From NCBI RefSeq assembly GCF_018873765.1, contig NC_057916.1:26521001-26585000 (forward strand): 64,000 bases of DNA, in the 5' to 3' direction. Positions 47,290-58,700 of this stretch are shown here, piece after piece; position 1 is the stretch's first letter, and every line of letters begins with the position of its first letter. A program made the position numbers and the translations under genes. The notes under the pieces were generated by a model that ran no database searches, was not told the origin of the DNA, and saw only the letters and a list, made by a program, of their open reading frames with translations. This DNA comes from Telopea speciosissima. Its lineage: Eukaryota; Streptophyta; Magnoliopsida; Proteales; Proteaceae.

Positions 47290-48025
47290 CAAAATATGAT
47301 GTGTAATCTTAGTCACACTATGATGGATGATGACATGGTGAAAATTGAGGAGAGAGAGATAGCGTCAAGTGACTCTTTCAGACATTTGGGGTCTATCATA
47401 CTCAAATCAGGTGATATTGATGATGATGTTTCACAAAGAATTAAAGTGGGATGGATGAAATGGAGAGATGCGACAGGAATACTGTGTGACCGACACATTC
47501 CTTTAAAGCTTAAAAGAAAGTTCCAAAAGACTGTTGTCCGACCAACTATGATGCATGGGGTAGAATGTTGGGCAGTTAAGAAAAGTCATATAACGAAACT
47601 ATGTATGACAGAGATGAGGATGTTAAGATGGATATGCGGCAAAACTAGGAAGGATAAAGTGAGGAACGAACTTATTAGAGCTGATGTGGGAGTTACTCCA
47701 ATCAGCGACGAGCTCCGAGAATGTCATCTAAGGTGGTTTGGCCATGTGCAACGGAGGCCTGAGGATGCCCCAGTAAGGAGGAGCGATCTGATTCCGATCG
47801 AAGGAGCTAGGGGCAGGCCTAAAATGACCATAGGTGAGGTTGTGAAGAATGACATGCATAGTCTGGGCCTTGTATCAAGTATGACCTTAGATAGAGCCTA
47901 TTGGAGTGCTAGGATCCACGTTGTCGACACCAGGTAGCTAAGCTTCTCCTAATTTACTGGGCTATCCTCTTTCTTCTTACTTTCATTTCCTCTTTCTAGT
48001 TTGTTTTGTTTTGAAATGATCCATG
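47290..48025 (+). pseudogene. RTE-type LINE 3' fragment
   Basis: An open frame of 213 codons gives the C-terminal domain: SFRHLGSIILKSGDIDDDVS, QRIKVGWMKWRDATGIL, KLKRKFQKTVVRPTMMHGVE, TEMRMLRWICGKTRKDKVRN, LRWFGHVQRRPEDAPVRRSD and KMTIGEVVKNDMHSLGL. The RT core is missing. The 3' side (GATCCATGTAGCCGACCC) matches the other copies, but the tail is replaced by TTC/TTG-rich DNA containing a 24-bp local duplication. It is the longest uninterrupted LINE frame in the window, so relatively young or by chance intact. Confidence 0.85.
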
Positions 48026-48690
48026 TAGCCGACCCAATCCTCTTTCTTCTTACTTTCATTTTTCATTTTCCATCTTTCATTTCTTCTTTCTACTTTGTTT
48101 TGTTTTCTTCTTGCCCTTTTTTCTAATATTTTTCGGAAGTAATTCTAAATTCAGTTTGCCTCTCTACCATAGTCTGTCAGGATTAGTGACTTATTGACTA
48201 TAACCTTCATATTTCCCTATGTAATCACATTTAGTAGTGCAACTTATGTAATTAGAAAATTGTTTTAGTTTGTAAACACATGGTCAACTCAGATTGCACA
48301 AATTGAGGTGTTTAAAAACCTTAAGGAGTATCATTTGATACGACTCAACTCTACTACCTTCTATTCCGATGATACAAAAGGACGTTTATTGATGTTTACA
48401 ATCCCACTTCAACGTCTATACTGATATTTTGGTGATCTACAAGTTGTCACACTAAATAGTGCCCATTATATACATTATATTTCCAACACCCTTGTTACTT
48501 TGAAACGGTCTAGGATTTGGTTTGATATATTGAAATATTGCATGGATAATGCATTTCTTGTTCAACTAAACTTGATTTTAGTTTTATAGTCTATGTTCCC
48601 ACTATTGTCATTAGATACCAAATGCCATAAACTCAAGAAGAGGAATTGAAAGAAGAAAAATAAAATAAAATATGAATAGGTTGACTCTGC
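48026..48690. other. Intergenic DNA
   Basis: AT-rich with no recognised feature. Confidence 0.3.
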
Positions 48691-48699
48691 CTCCCCCCT

Positions 48700-48855
48700 A
48701 AGGGTCACTCGCCTGAGAGGAAAATCCTTGGTGAACATAGGGGTTCTAGTATCTTCCAACTCGTTTGTATTGTAGGATCGTGCACGAGCCTTGGGGGAAT
48801 TAGTCGGCCAAAGGCCGGACACCTCCAGTTCAAAAAAAAAAAAAAAAAAAAGTTT
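48700..48855 (+). repeat. Possible SINE with poly-A tail
   Basis: A non-coding stretch ending GGCCGGACACCTCCAGTTC and then about 20 A residues (48832-48851). It has the look of a retroposed short RNA, but clear A and B boxes and target duplications were not found. The DNA after it (GAGATCAGAAATAA) recurs 76 bp downstream, a separate local duplication. Confidence 0.35.
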
Positions 48856-48871
48856 TTGAGATCAGAAATAA

Positions 48872-49800
48872 AAGAAGATGATGAACCTCTTCGTCGCGCA
48901 CTGTAGAATCGATTTGAAAAGCCGTGAGTTTTGAGATCAGAAATAAGCTTTTCCCAATTCGTTCAACAAGTCCGAACACTTTAGCAAAAAGACATTTTTA
49001 GCCACATATATGTTATGACTTCCCACTTATCTCTCCCTCCACCCTGGCTTCTTAATGTATTATTATTTTATGATCGTTTTTCTCTCCCTTATTTATGATG
49101 TATCATCATTTTATTGTTGTTTGTGCCCCTCCCTGGCTTTTGATTTATCATTTTTAATTTCTTGTTTTGATCCTTAAGCTTGTCTTTATTGGCTTTATAT
49201 CGTACTGTGCTCTTTTGCTGGAAGAGAAGGCTCTTCATGAGTCTTTGCATTCTTTTAATCTTTACAACAAGAAGCACAAATAATCCTAAAATGAACTTTT
49301 GATAAACAAAAAGAAGAAACAGAGAAGGCTTGATCTTCCTGGCTCTTTACACCCTTTTAATCTTTACAGCAAGACGATGCACAAACAAACCCTAAAATGA
49401 TCTTTTGGTAAGCAAATCCAGGCTCTTTGCACTATTTAAATCTTTACAAGAAGAAAGAACAAACCCACCATTTAACGAAGTTTTGGTAAATATGGAAATC
49501 CTATTTTGTCTTAATTTGCTAGTATGCTTGTGCTCCCCTCTCTCTTCTCCTTTTGTCACTCACTTTCTCTCATTATCTTGGTGTCTCATCATTCTTGGCC
49601 GCACACTTTTTCCTTTTTTTCTTGGTGGATATATCTCTCCTTTCTATAGACTTCTCTTCTTTCACACTTTAGAAGACTCTTCTTCATCATGCACTCTCTT
49701 GGAATTGAAGCCTCTGGCTTAATGAAAACTCCATTACTTGGAAGACTCTATACTATTCCAAATAGCTAAAGTGTCTATGTTGAGAAGGAGACTGTTATAT
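48872..49800. other. Intergenic DNA
   Basis: No gene is seen. Two similar stretches at about 49180-49290 and 49325-49410 share CTTTTAATCTTTACA and AAACCCTAAAATGA words, a local imperfect duplication. Confidence 0.3.
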
Positions 49801-49804
49801 TTGT

Positions 49805-49950
49805 TTAACGAGAAAGTTTTCTTCCACCGTGAATGAAGAAAAATTACATCCATCTAGGGTCATTATTACCCTACGATTCCTGATGCCCATCCAAGGCATC
49901 CAAACCCATAGGTGAAGGAATTCCTTTTTCACCGTGGATGAATAGAAACT
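49805..49950. repeat. Foldback repeat related to 37700-38150
   Basis: It has GAAAGTTTTCTTCCACCGTG at the left and TTTTTCACCGTGGATGAA at the right, with CCATCTAGGGTCATTATTAC between, as in the 37.7-kb copy. Confidence 0.5.
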
Positions 49951-50336
49951 GCACAAATTATTTGAAATGTTATATAAATATTTGTTTTAGGGTGCTTCTC
50001 GTTGTCACCAAAGTAGTGATCAAACTTAGAAATTGTAACCTTCTTTTGATTATCCTTTGTTTTATTCCTAAAAAATTTTTAAGTCGAGATTCAAAATAGA
50101 ATTTTACCATTATATCACTATCAAGAATTGCCATTGTATTGCATATTTTTTAATGTAGATATTTGAAATGATATCCCTGTGAAAACAAAATGTGTTGTAC
50201 TAAAAGGAGAAAATAAGTTAAGTTACAAATTCTTTTTCACCAAACTAGGTTAAAACACAATTTTTCTTTTGTTTTAAATACTTTCCGTCTTTAACGGTTT
50301 TGTAATAGCTAATATATATTGTATGGGAAGTAGTTT

Positions 50337-50476
50337 TCTGTCTGGGAGTGTGGCCTACGCTAGTATTCCATGAGTCTATCTTTCTCCTCCTCAAAATAAA
50401 AGGGCATAGATGTCTTTTCATATGGGAAGGAGAGAGAGACTCATGGGAGTGCTGGTGTAGGCCACACTCCAGTATA
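50337..50476. repeat. Foldback MITE with 32-bp arms
   Basis: The left arm 50346-50377 (GAGTGTGGCCTACGCTAGTA..) and the right arm 50437-50469 (..CTGGTGTAGGCCACACTC) are inverted with a few mismatches around a 60-bp centre. A half copy lies at 36121-36196. Non-coding. Confidence 0.75.
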
Positions 50477-50569
50477 GAGTTTTTTTTTTTTTTCCCATAT
50501 TGTATCAAATTGAGAGAGAGAGAGAGAGGGACCGACATCAAAGATAAGTAATGATTCTTATTTGGGGCC

Positions 50570-51830
50570 TAAGTTTGGTATGTGGCTAAACCAATCATAA
50601 ATCATCAATGCTATTCTTTTGGAGGAATCAACACCAATCACTGAAAAGCTTAACTTTAACAAAAGGAATTGTTCTTTCATAATCCTTAAAATAAGGTTAT
50701 GTTTGTGTCACCACAAAATATTTTTTTCAGAGAAAGAATCCAACCACATAATGGATTGGAGTCCTCTATGGATGATAAGTGGTCAAAATACCATCACCTT
50801 TTTTAGAGAGAAAATATCCTGAAATTTAAAAATAAGGTTATTTTCCAACTTTTTATATTGCATTTCATTATTCTTAAACCTTGTAGAGCTAAGTTTGGTA
50901 AATGACTAAATCAATCATAGATCACTCACGCTACGCTTTTGGTGGAATCAACACTAATCACTAAAAGGTATGACAAGCTCTAACAAAAGGAATTGTTCTT
51001 TTCTTAGTAAACTATTAACACTTACAAATTTTAGTTTTTATTTTTATGCCTTTTTTTAGTTATGTTTGTATCACCATAAAATAATTTCCTAGTAAATTAT
51101 TCTCACTTACTAATATTAGTTTTTATTTTTATCCCTTTTTTTTAGTTTTGACATTACTTAGTAAGCATTTTGGGCATTGTTGAGTAAGAAAAATCCCAAC
51201 CACATGATGGATTGGAGTCCACTGAGAATGTCAAGTATATCAACCTTTTGAGATCAGGTGCTAGCGTAGCTGGCAGGGGCTATTGCGGTTGAGTCTATCC
51301 CACCAATTAAGAAGTCTCAGTTTCCCACCCTTTATACTCTTGTCCCTCCATTACTACTAAAAATACAACCTTTTTGAAAAAAATATCCTAAAATTTAAAA
51401 ACAGGGTTGTTCGTCCATTTTTATATTACATTTCAGTAGAATATATTTCCATTTCTAAACCTTAAGCAATTTTGTATTGTTTGTTTTTATATGGAGCCTA
51501 AGTTTGGTAAGTGGTTAAATCAAATTATAGATCGATCACTTTTGGTGGAATCAATACCAATCACTGAAAGGCGTGTAAATTATTTTCCTAGTAATTTATT
51601 ATCACTCATAAATTTAGTTTAAATTTATTTTTGTCTTTAGGCGTTGTTGGGTGAGAGAAAGAATCCAACTAGATAATGGGTTGGAATCCTCTTTGGTTGC
51701 CAAGTGTATTAATGGTCAAAATACCATGATTTTTTTGAGAAAAAAATGTCACTTTCCAACAAATTTGTATTGCATTTTAGTAAAATATTCTTAAATCTTG
51801 AATAATTTTGTATTGGATTTTAAAAAATCC
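50570..51830. repeat. Three degenerate tandem units of 0.3-0.6 kb
   Basis: Three times in the same order occur AAGTTTGGTA..TGGCTAAA-like, then GGTGGAATCAACACCAATCA, then AGAATCCAACCACATAATGG-like, then GTCAAAATACCAT, then CTAAAATTTAAAA and CATTTCAGTA..AATAT words: units begin near 50570, 50886 and 51490. The middle unit is longer because of an extra stretch at about 51010-51130 that itself repeats (TTAGTTTTTATTTTTATGCC). No coding is seen. It may be an eroded satellite or a local duplication of an unknown transposon. Confidence 0.7.
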
Positions 51831-52003
51831 CATAAAATACTCTGCCCTAACAATAGAGACGAAGAGAAAACAAATTCAACAAAAGTTTTAACGGTTGGAT
51901 ATTGGGAAAGACATCCATGATCCAACTCTATTTAATATCAGCTTCATAACTGGTTGGGCTGGGTTAAGCTTGGCCTATTGTATCCCATGTCAACAAGGCC
52001 ATG

Positions 52004-52090
52004 GGGGTGGCACAATGACCACCCTGCCCCCTGAATGGCAAGCCCATGTGCTTGGGCACAGCCTGCACTGCGGCACAGAGAATTCTCCCA
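52004..52090. repeat. GC-rich dispersed repeat (52 kb copy)
   Basis: GGGGGTGGCACAATGACCAC, CCCTGCCCCCTGAATGG, GGGCACAGCCTGC and CGGCACAGAGAATTCTCCC: the same words as the 5982-6079 copy (GTTCTCTGTGCTGCAGCG in the other sense). Confidence 0.6.
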
Positions 52091-52193
52091 TATGATTTTT
52101 ATCATCATTCTAATCCAACCCCCCAGGTGAAGGTGGGATGCAATCCCAGAGCAACAACCAACAAAAGCCCTTACCAGTTAACCTAGCTGAAAC

Positions 52194-52481
52194 AAAATGG
52201 GGTCAACTACATGGATCCTTGTTCTCCAATCAGTTCTATTCTAAATCATACATGGTAGAAGACCTAGGCTATGTATGTCTTTCCTCACTACCTCTCCTAG
52301 GGTTATTTTAGGCTTGCCCCTGGTTCTTTTAAATATTTCAATCTGAATTGAATTACTCCTCCAAACTGGAGCATCCGAAAGCCTCCATTGAACATGGTCA
52401 TGCCAACTCAAACGACTTTCTCGTAACTTATCATGAATCCGAGCTACACCCAACTCAGCTCTGATAGTTTGCCACACATCC
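52194..52481 (-). pseudogene. RTE-type LINE 3' end, 288 bp
   Basis: The minus strand reads ARIHDKLRESRLSWHDHVQ, RLSDAPVWRSNSIQIE and [17 protein letters not shown], the very C-terminus of the LINE ORF, and ends in GTAGTTGACCCCATTT. An exact 14-bp repeat AACCTAGCTGAAAC flanks it (52180-52193 and 52482-52495), so the short copy is itself a complete insertion made by strong 5' truncation. Confidence 0.85.
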
Positions 52482-52752
52482 AACCTAGCTGAAACCTTCA
52501 CTTAAATTATGCACCTGCAGCCATGACATCCATCCATGTGCATTGAGTGTAACCTATGGATCAATCTGATGAACAAGTTAATTCAATCGAACAATAAGAA
52601 CAGGGACATCTTCTGGTATAAGACGACCCAGTATACATGAAAATTACACTAGTAAAATACAGATTATTCTGAGATGGAAAATTCAAATAATTTTGAATAG
52701 AGACTGGTACGTGAATAAACAAATGAAGCAAGTGTGCTGGTTTACAATGATC

Positions 52753-55700
52753 TCAAGAAGACAAAGACATACTTTCTGGAACATACATCCCTCCAATTAA
52801 AGCAATAAAAATGAATAACATGAGCATGCTAATTATAGCAGTCCTTACAACCTCCTGGCAGTTACCGCGATATTGAAGGTCAGTCTCATAAGGATCGCCC
52901 ACAAAGAATGGGTCCTCACCACGTGTGGAATTCCCACTTGATTCGCTGTTGTCAGTCACCTCATCCACAGGAGAATCACTGATCCCAACTGTTGAACATT
53001 TGGCACATTTGCATTTACCACCAAGAAACGATGGGAAAGTCTTAAGGTATTCAGAGAGAACCTTTTGGTACATATCCCCTTCAACCTTCAACTTTTTCCG
53101 AGTCGCAGGTTTCAGAATCTAGTAAAAGCCACAGATCCACAACTTGTTAAGAGTGCAAACCAAGATTCTAAATTGAAGATTTCACAAGGAAAGCAAGTGG
53201 ACTTATAGAAAACGTTAGAAACTAATTAGATCCTTCAAAGACAAAAGCATATTGTATCAATACCCACTGCACATATTCCAAAAAGTAATGGTTTTAAGTA
53301 CAATCTATAGCCTTGGCTGTGGACCTGGCCTGTGCGACCCATGTCATTTAATCAAAAGGTATTAGAATCAAAATCCAATACGTTTGTGAAAGTCTTCCTC
53401 TATTGCCTTACTGCATGACACCAAGATTTTAAAATTCTTCAAAAACCAACCTAGGAGCTACGCTCGTATATGACTGTCCATATCCACTCATCATTTTTCT
53501 CTTAACCCTCTATAAAAAATTCCAACAAGGATTAGGATCACTTTAGGTGGTCTCCTAAAAGATCCTGTCAAATGGCGGGTATGCTCCCTATATACCAAAA
53601 CATTCTACATCTTCTAGTCTACATGGTGTGGGCCAAGATGGATTTCCACAATACACAATCATCTCCAGAAGATCAAACTAGAATATGCAGCAGGTATAAC
53701 CATCTGTAATTATTCATTCAAAACAAAAAATTCTTACTTGAATAAGAGTTTGTGCAATCACTTTGACAACTGGACGAAGCCGTATAACAAGCAAGCAGCC
53801 CAGACGGTTCGGGTAATTATCTCGCAAAAGAACAGAACAAGATCTGATCGTTTGCATGGGAACTTTGAAAGGAGATAAACCTCCACAATCAATCAGAACC
53901 ATAATTTGAGGATCTTCCATATTGACTAAATGCAAGACCCCATGCTCTATCTGAGATACTGCAAGAGCAACAAAAATGTTCCTCTATATGTTAAATTGTT
54001 AATAAATGCTTCAGTAGAAAAGAAAACAGAAGAGAAAAAATCTTAACAAAAAAAAATGTTGTGAAGGAATTTATTTAAGAAACCAAAAAAAAAACAGTTA
54101 GTTATGAATTGACTGGGTACATGAATTGTGGGAATTACTTGATCATTTTCAGTTTCAGAGGTATGACACAGCTCATTCTGCTGCTTTCCAATTTCAAAAG
54201 GTCACAATAATCAGACCAAGATGTGACAATCAAAGTGTTGACAACTACATTTTTTGTGAACAAGAGGTCAAAGGGCTGTTTTTGGCTACTTCTGATGCTG
54301 AATGCCACTTATTATGACTCTTCATGACCAAATGCTTTAGAGAATTTTATGAAAGAGAACCAGGGATCCTACCCATTTGAAGTTGCCATTTAAAATGGAA
54401 GCACTAAGAATGTGATTGAAAGAAAAGATCAACCTCCTTCACAGGAAAGCGGCAACATGATCCAAAAATAGAAACCAGAACAGATTCACTTAATCGGATG
54501 GGGTTGGTGGAGTGAAAAAAAAATAAAACTTCAAGTCTTTGGATACCAATTCTAGGTTTTTTAGTCAATACTGGAGTATCCAACTCTTTTTTTTTCTTCT
54601 ACTAGAAATTCTGAAGTGAAAGAGAAATCTTATTCGTCTAATTAATTCACTTCAGAAACCTTAACACCATTAGTTACTCATTTCCTTGTGCAATGAAGTA
54701 GGACAAGCCCAACATTGCAACCACATAAAATAAAAGTCAAGAAGCCGAAGGCCCGAAACTCCAACATAGGCTGCTGCAAGTGCATTTTGCTGAGAAAATA
54801 TGATTATTGTCTATTAAGATCACCTCTAAATGGTAGTCATGCAAACAACAAATGCTAATCAAACTCAGAACTAGCTACAGCTAAGAAGTAAGAACAACAA
54901 TAGGGAAGAAAAGATGACCCATTGTCATCCGACTCCCGGTAAGTAGCTTCCATTTCCACATGCAATATATCATTTCACGGTCTGCCAAAAAATATATAAG
55001 GAGAATTGATCCATGACATGCCCCACATAATCAGATCACCTATATAAACCCCATAATATAACACCAACAATGATAGATCTACTAAGCCTTACAGTCTGAA
55101 ACAATTGCTTCCAGCAATCAAGAAAAAAAAATATTTGCGTGTAGAACGAGGGACATTAACATGGAACAAAATACTTAAAACACCACTATGCAGAGGACTG
55201 ATAACAGGTCATAGATTATACTTTAAGAGGAGCCAAATTGACCTCGCCTTTTTGAACTTCTTCAGTAAACACTTTATGGAATGATTCTCAATATACTTCT
55301 AAATCATATCATACGCAGCCAAGATAAGTCAAAAGGTCAGGGATTCTAAGTCAAATCTGTAAGTTCTAAATATTCTTTTAATAGAATCTATCAACTATAA
55401 TTAGAAAAAAGTTCTGGTCTCACACAAGTTTCAGACAAGGAGGCTAATCTGAGATGAGCCCAATATTTTTTGTGTCATACAAATAAGCTGGTATTGAACA
55501 ATGAACTGAATCAGTAAGCTCAGCAAATTCCCATACTGAAGTTGAACCTGTTGATTCTAAAACATGCTCAGTTTTATAAAAATTTCTATCTAGTAACAAG
55601 TATTTGCACCATCAATGTTGAACAGGATAAGTTTTGGAAGGGTAGTTTATGGATCATGTATGCTTATAAAATCAAGAACTTGGGTAAGTTAGTCTATTAC

Positions 55701-58700
55701 TATATAATCAGAGAAAATTTTGACAAGGGAACAAGTGCACACCAACAGCTTGAGCAAAGCGAGGTCTATCATGTGAAGTTAAGGTTGAAAAGGCAAGACC
55801 AAGGCGGATAATAAGGCAAGGTCGAAGCTTCACATCATATCCATGCCAAAAAACCAAATGTGACCACATCTCAAGCTCCTGTTCTGAAAGAATATGGTAA
55901 GTTTCCCTCCAATGAATAGTCTTCTTGACTAATGCAAGTAAGCATGAAAAGTCACCATTTGCAGCAGCATAGAATCTCCGGAGCTCATCTTCATTAATCC
56001 TGCATTGGGAAAAGATTAACTGTTACAAATACCAGTTCCAAGTAGCTAGTAAGTTGCACTATGTCAAATAGGAAAAAGAAAACAGTCTGGCAGGTGGCGC
56101 TCATAATCAATACTATATTTAAACAAGAGAAAAAGAATGCTTCTCCATTAGAGTGAAAGTGAACCTGAACAAAAGATGTGAGGACCAATGTAAGTAAACA
56201 AAGTTATGTCGTTCAGGATGCCTCAGAGGAGTCATTTCCAACAAAGACAGATTTATATTGGAAATCATTTTGGAATTAAAAGTATCCAACTTTAAATGCC
56301 TTAAAAATGTTGACCTTTCATCACTACCTTTCCTTCCCAATCCTGTAATTAAACCTCTTACCAACATAAATATCTCAGAGAGGAAATGGTTTAGTTCAAG
56401 TTACCAAGCATCCAACCCAAGTACAATCCATTTCTAAATCTGGAAAGTGGAGAGGCCAGTGGGCATTTGTACAAGGGAAAAAAAGAAGAAAAGAATAGAA
56501 GATGACGATGATGATGATAAAGAGTGGGAAGAGAAAGCTAAATCTCACTTCTACCCTTTTTTTTCCCATTTTGATAAATACTGACTTTATCAGGAAAAGA
56601 ATGCATAAAGGCAATAGCCAAGTTTTCCATAATCATCAACTCTACTCTAATTCAGAAAACGTTGGTTCAAGGACAAATTATTTCACATCCAAGGGGATTG
56701 ACGCAAGGTCATCAAGGCCTAATTTATCTCTGACCCTTGAGTGATAGAAAGTTCATAGATATCTCACCATGGAGAGAAATATCAACTATAAGTCCTTTTT
56801 TTTTTTTTTTGGGTCGAAAAGGTATTAAACTATAAGTCTGTTAAGAAGGGATTTGAACCCCATATTCCTTTTGACAAGCATCGAAACATTTCCAAGTCAT
56901 TCTCTTAGGGAGAATCCTTGAAGTCATGGATATGTGTCTCCTCACGTAGGACAGTAAGATAGGCGAGCCTATTTTCCCTAAGGTTTGGTGGTGGAACTTG
57001 AAAGGAGAATCCTTGAAGTCATTTTTTGACAAGGTGGTCAAACAAGGAAAGTGGGACTTGGAGGGAGATATGAACTTGATGTGGAACGAGATGTCTGCGC
57101 GTTTAAAGAAGGTGGCTAAAGAGGTCTTAGGGGAATCGAAAGGAAAACATCATTCTTCTAGGGAGACTTGGTGGTGGGATGATGACTTAAGGTCCAAGCC
57201 ACCATCAAGATTAAAAAAGCTAGTTTCAAGAAATGGCAAAGTACTACAGATGTAGAAGATGTAAAAAGATATAAATCTGCTAGAAATGAAGCTAAGAAGG
57301 CTAAGGAGAATGCAAGAGCGAAGAAATATGATGATCTCTATAACAACCAGAACACCAAGGAAGGGGAAAAAGCGATCTATAAGATAGCTATAATGAGAGA
57401 AAAGATGAGTAGAGACTTCGCCTATGTTAGATGCATTAAAAGTGGTGATGGTAGAGTCCTAGTAAGGGATGAGGACATAAAGGAGAGATGGAAACATTAT
57501 TTCTACAGCCTACTTAATGAATCTAATTGGAGTTATAGCGTACCGGGAGAAGGCACTAAACAAGAAGTCACTTGTCGGAGGTATATACGTAAAATTAGGG
57601 TTTCTGAAGTAAAAGAAGAACTAAAAAGTATGAAAATAGCCAAGGCTCCGGCCTCCGAGTCCAGATGGTGTCCCAATAGAAGTGTGGAAGAGCTTAGGAA
57701 ACTAGCCTAATCTTGGTTAACTAAGTTATTTAATGAGATTATGTGCACTGAGAAAATGTCGGATGAATGGAGGAGAAGCTTTGTGGTCCCGATTTACAAA
57801 AATAAAGGCAATATCCAAAGTTGCAACAACTATAGAGGCATAAAACTAATGAGCCATACTATGAAATTATGGGAGAGGGTTGTTGAAATACACCTGAGAA
57901 AAGAGACCTCTATTTTGGAGAACCAATTTGGTTTTATGCCAGCAAGATCCACAACAGAAGTTATCTATCTACTTAGGAGACTCATGGAAAGATTTAAAGA
58001 GAACAAAAAGGATCTTCACATGGCCTTTATTGACCTAGAGAAAGCTTATGACAGAGTTCCTAGGGATTTAATCTAGCATACGCTAAAGATGAGAAATGTT
58101 TCAAGTATTTTAACTTAATTAAAGATATGTATGATGGTGTGGTGACTAGTGTTAGAACTGTAAGGGGTCAAGGTAGTGATTTCCCAATAATATTTGGGTT
58201 ACACCAAGGATCAGCCTTGAGTCCTTCTCTGTTTGCGCTTATCATGGATGAGTTAATCAGAGGCATCTAAGATGAGGTTCCTTGGTGCATGCTTTTTGTT
58301 GATGACATTGTTTTGGTGGATGAGACAAAGGCAGAAATTAATACCAAACTGGAGCTATGGAAATCAACTTTGGAATCAAAAGGTTTTAAGATAAGTATAA
58401 CGAAGACAGAGTATATGGTTTGTAACTCAGCAACTTCAGGACGGATAATGAGGGGGTAAAAGTTGGTGAGATAGAGATCCACAAAGTGATCATTTCAAGT
58501 ATCTAGGATCAATCATCAGTAAGGAAGGTGATATAGAAGATTATGTCTCTCAGAGGATTAGAGTAGGTTGGATGAAGTGGAGAGGTGCATCCTAAGTGCT
58601 ATGTAATCGACAGATCCCTTTAAAGCTTAAAGGAAAATTTTACAGATAGTCATAAGACCGACTATGATGTATGGCGCGGAGTGATGGGCTGTCAAGAAGC

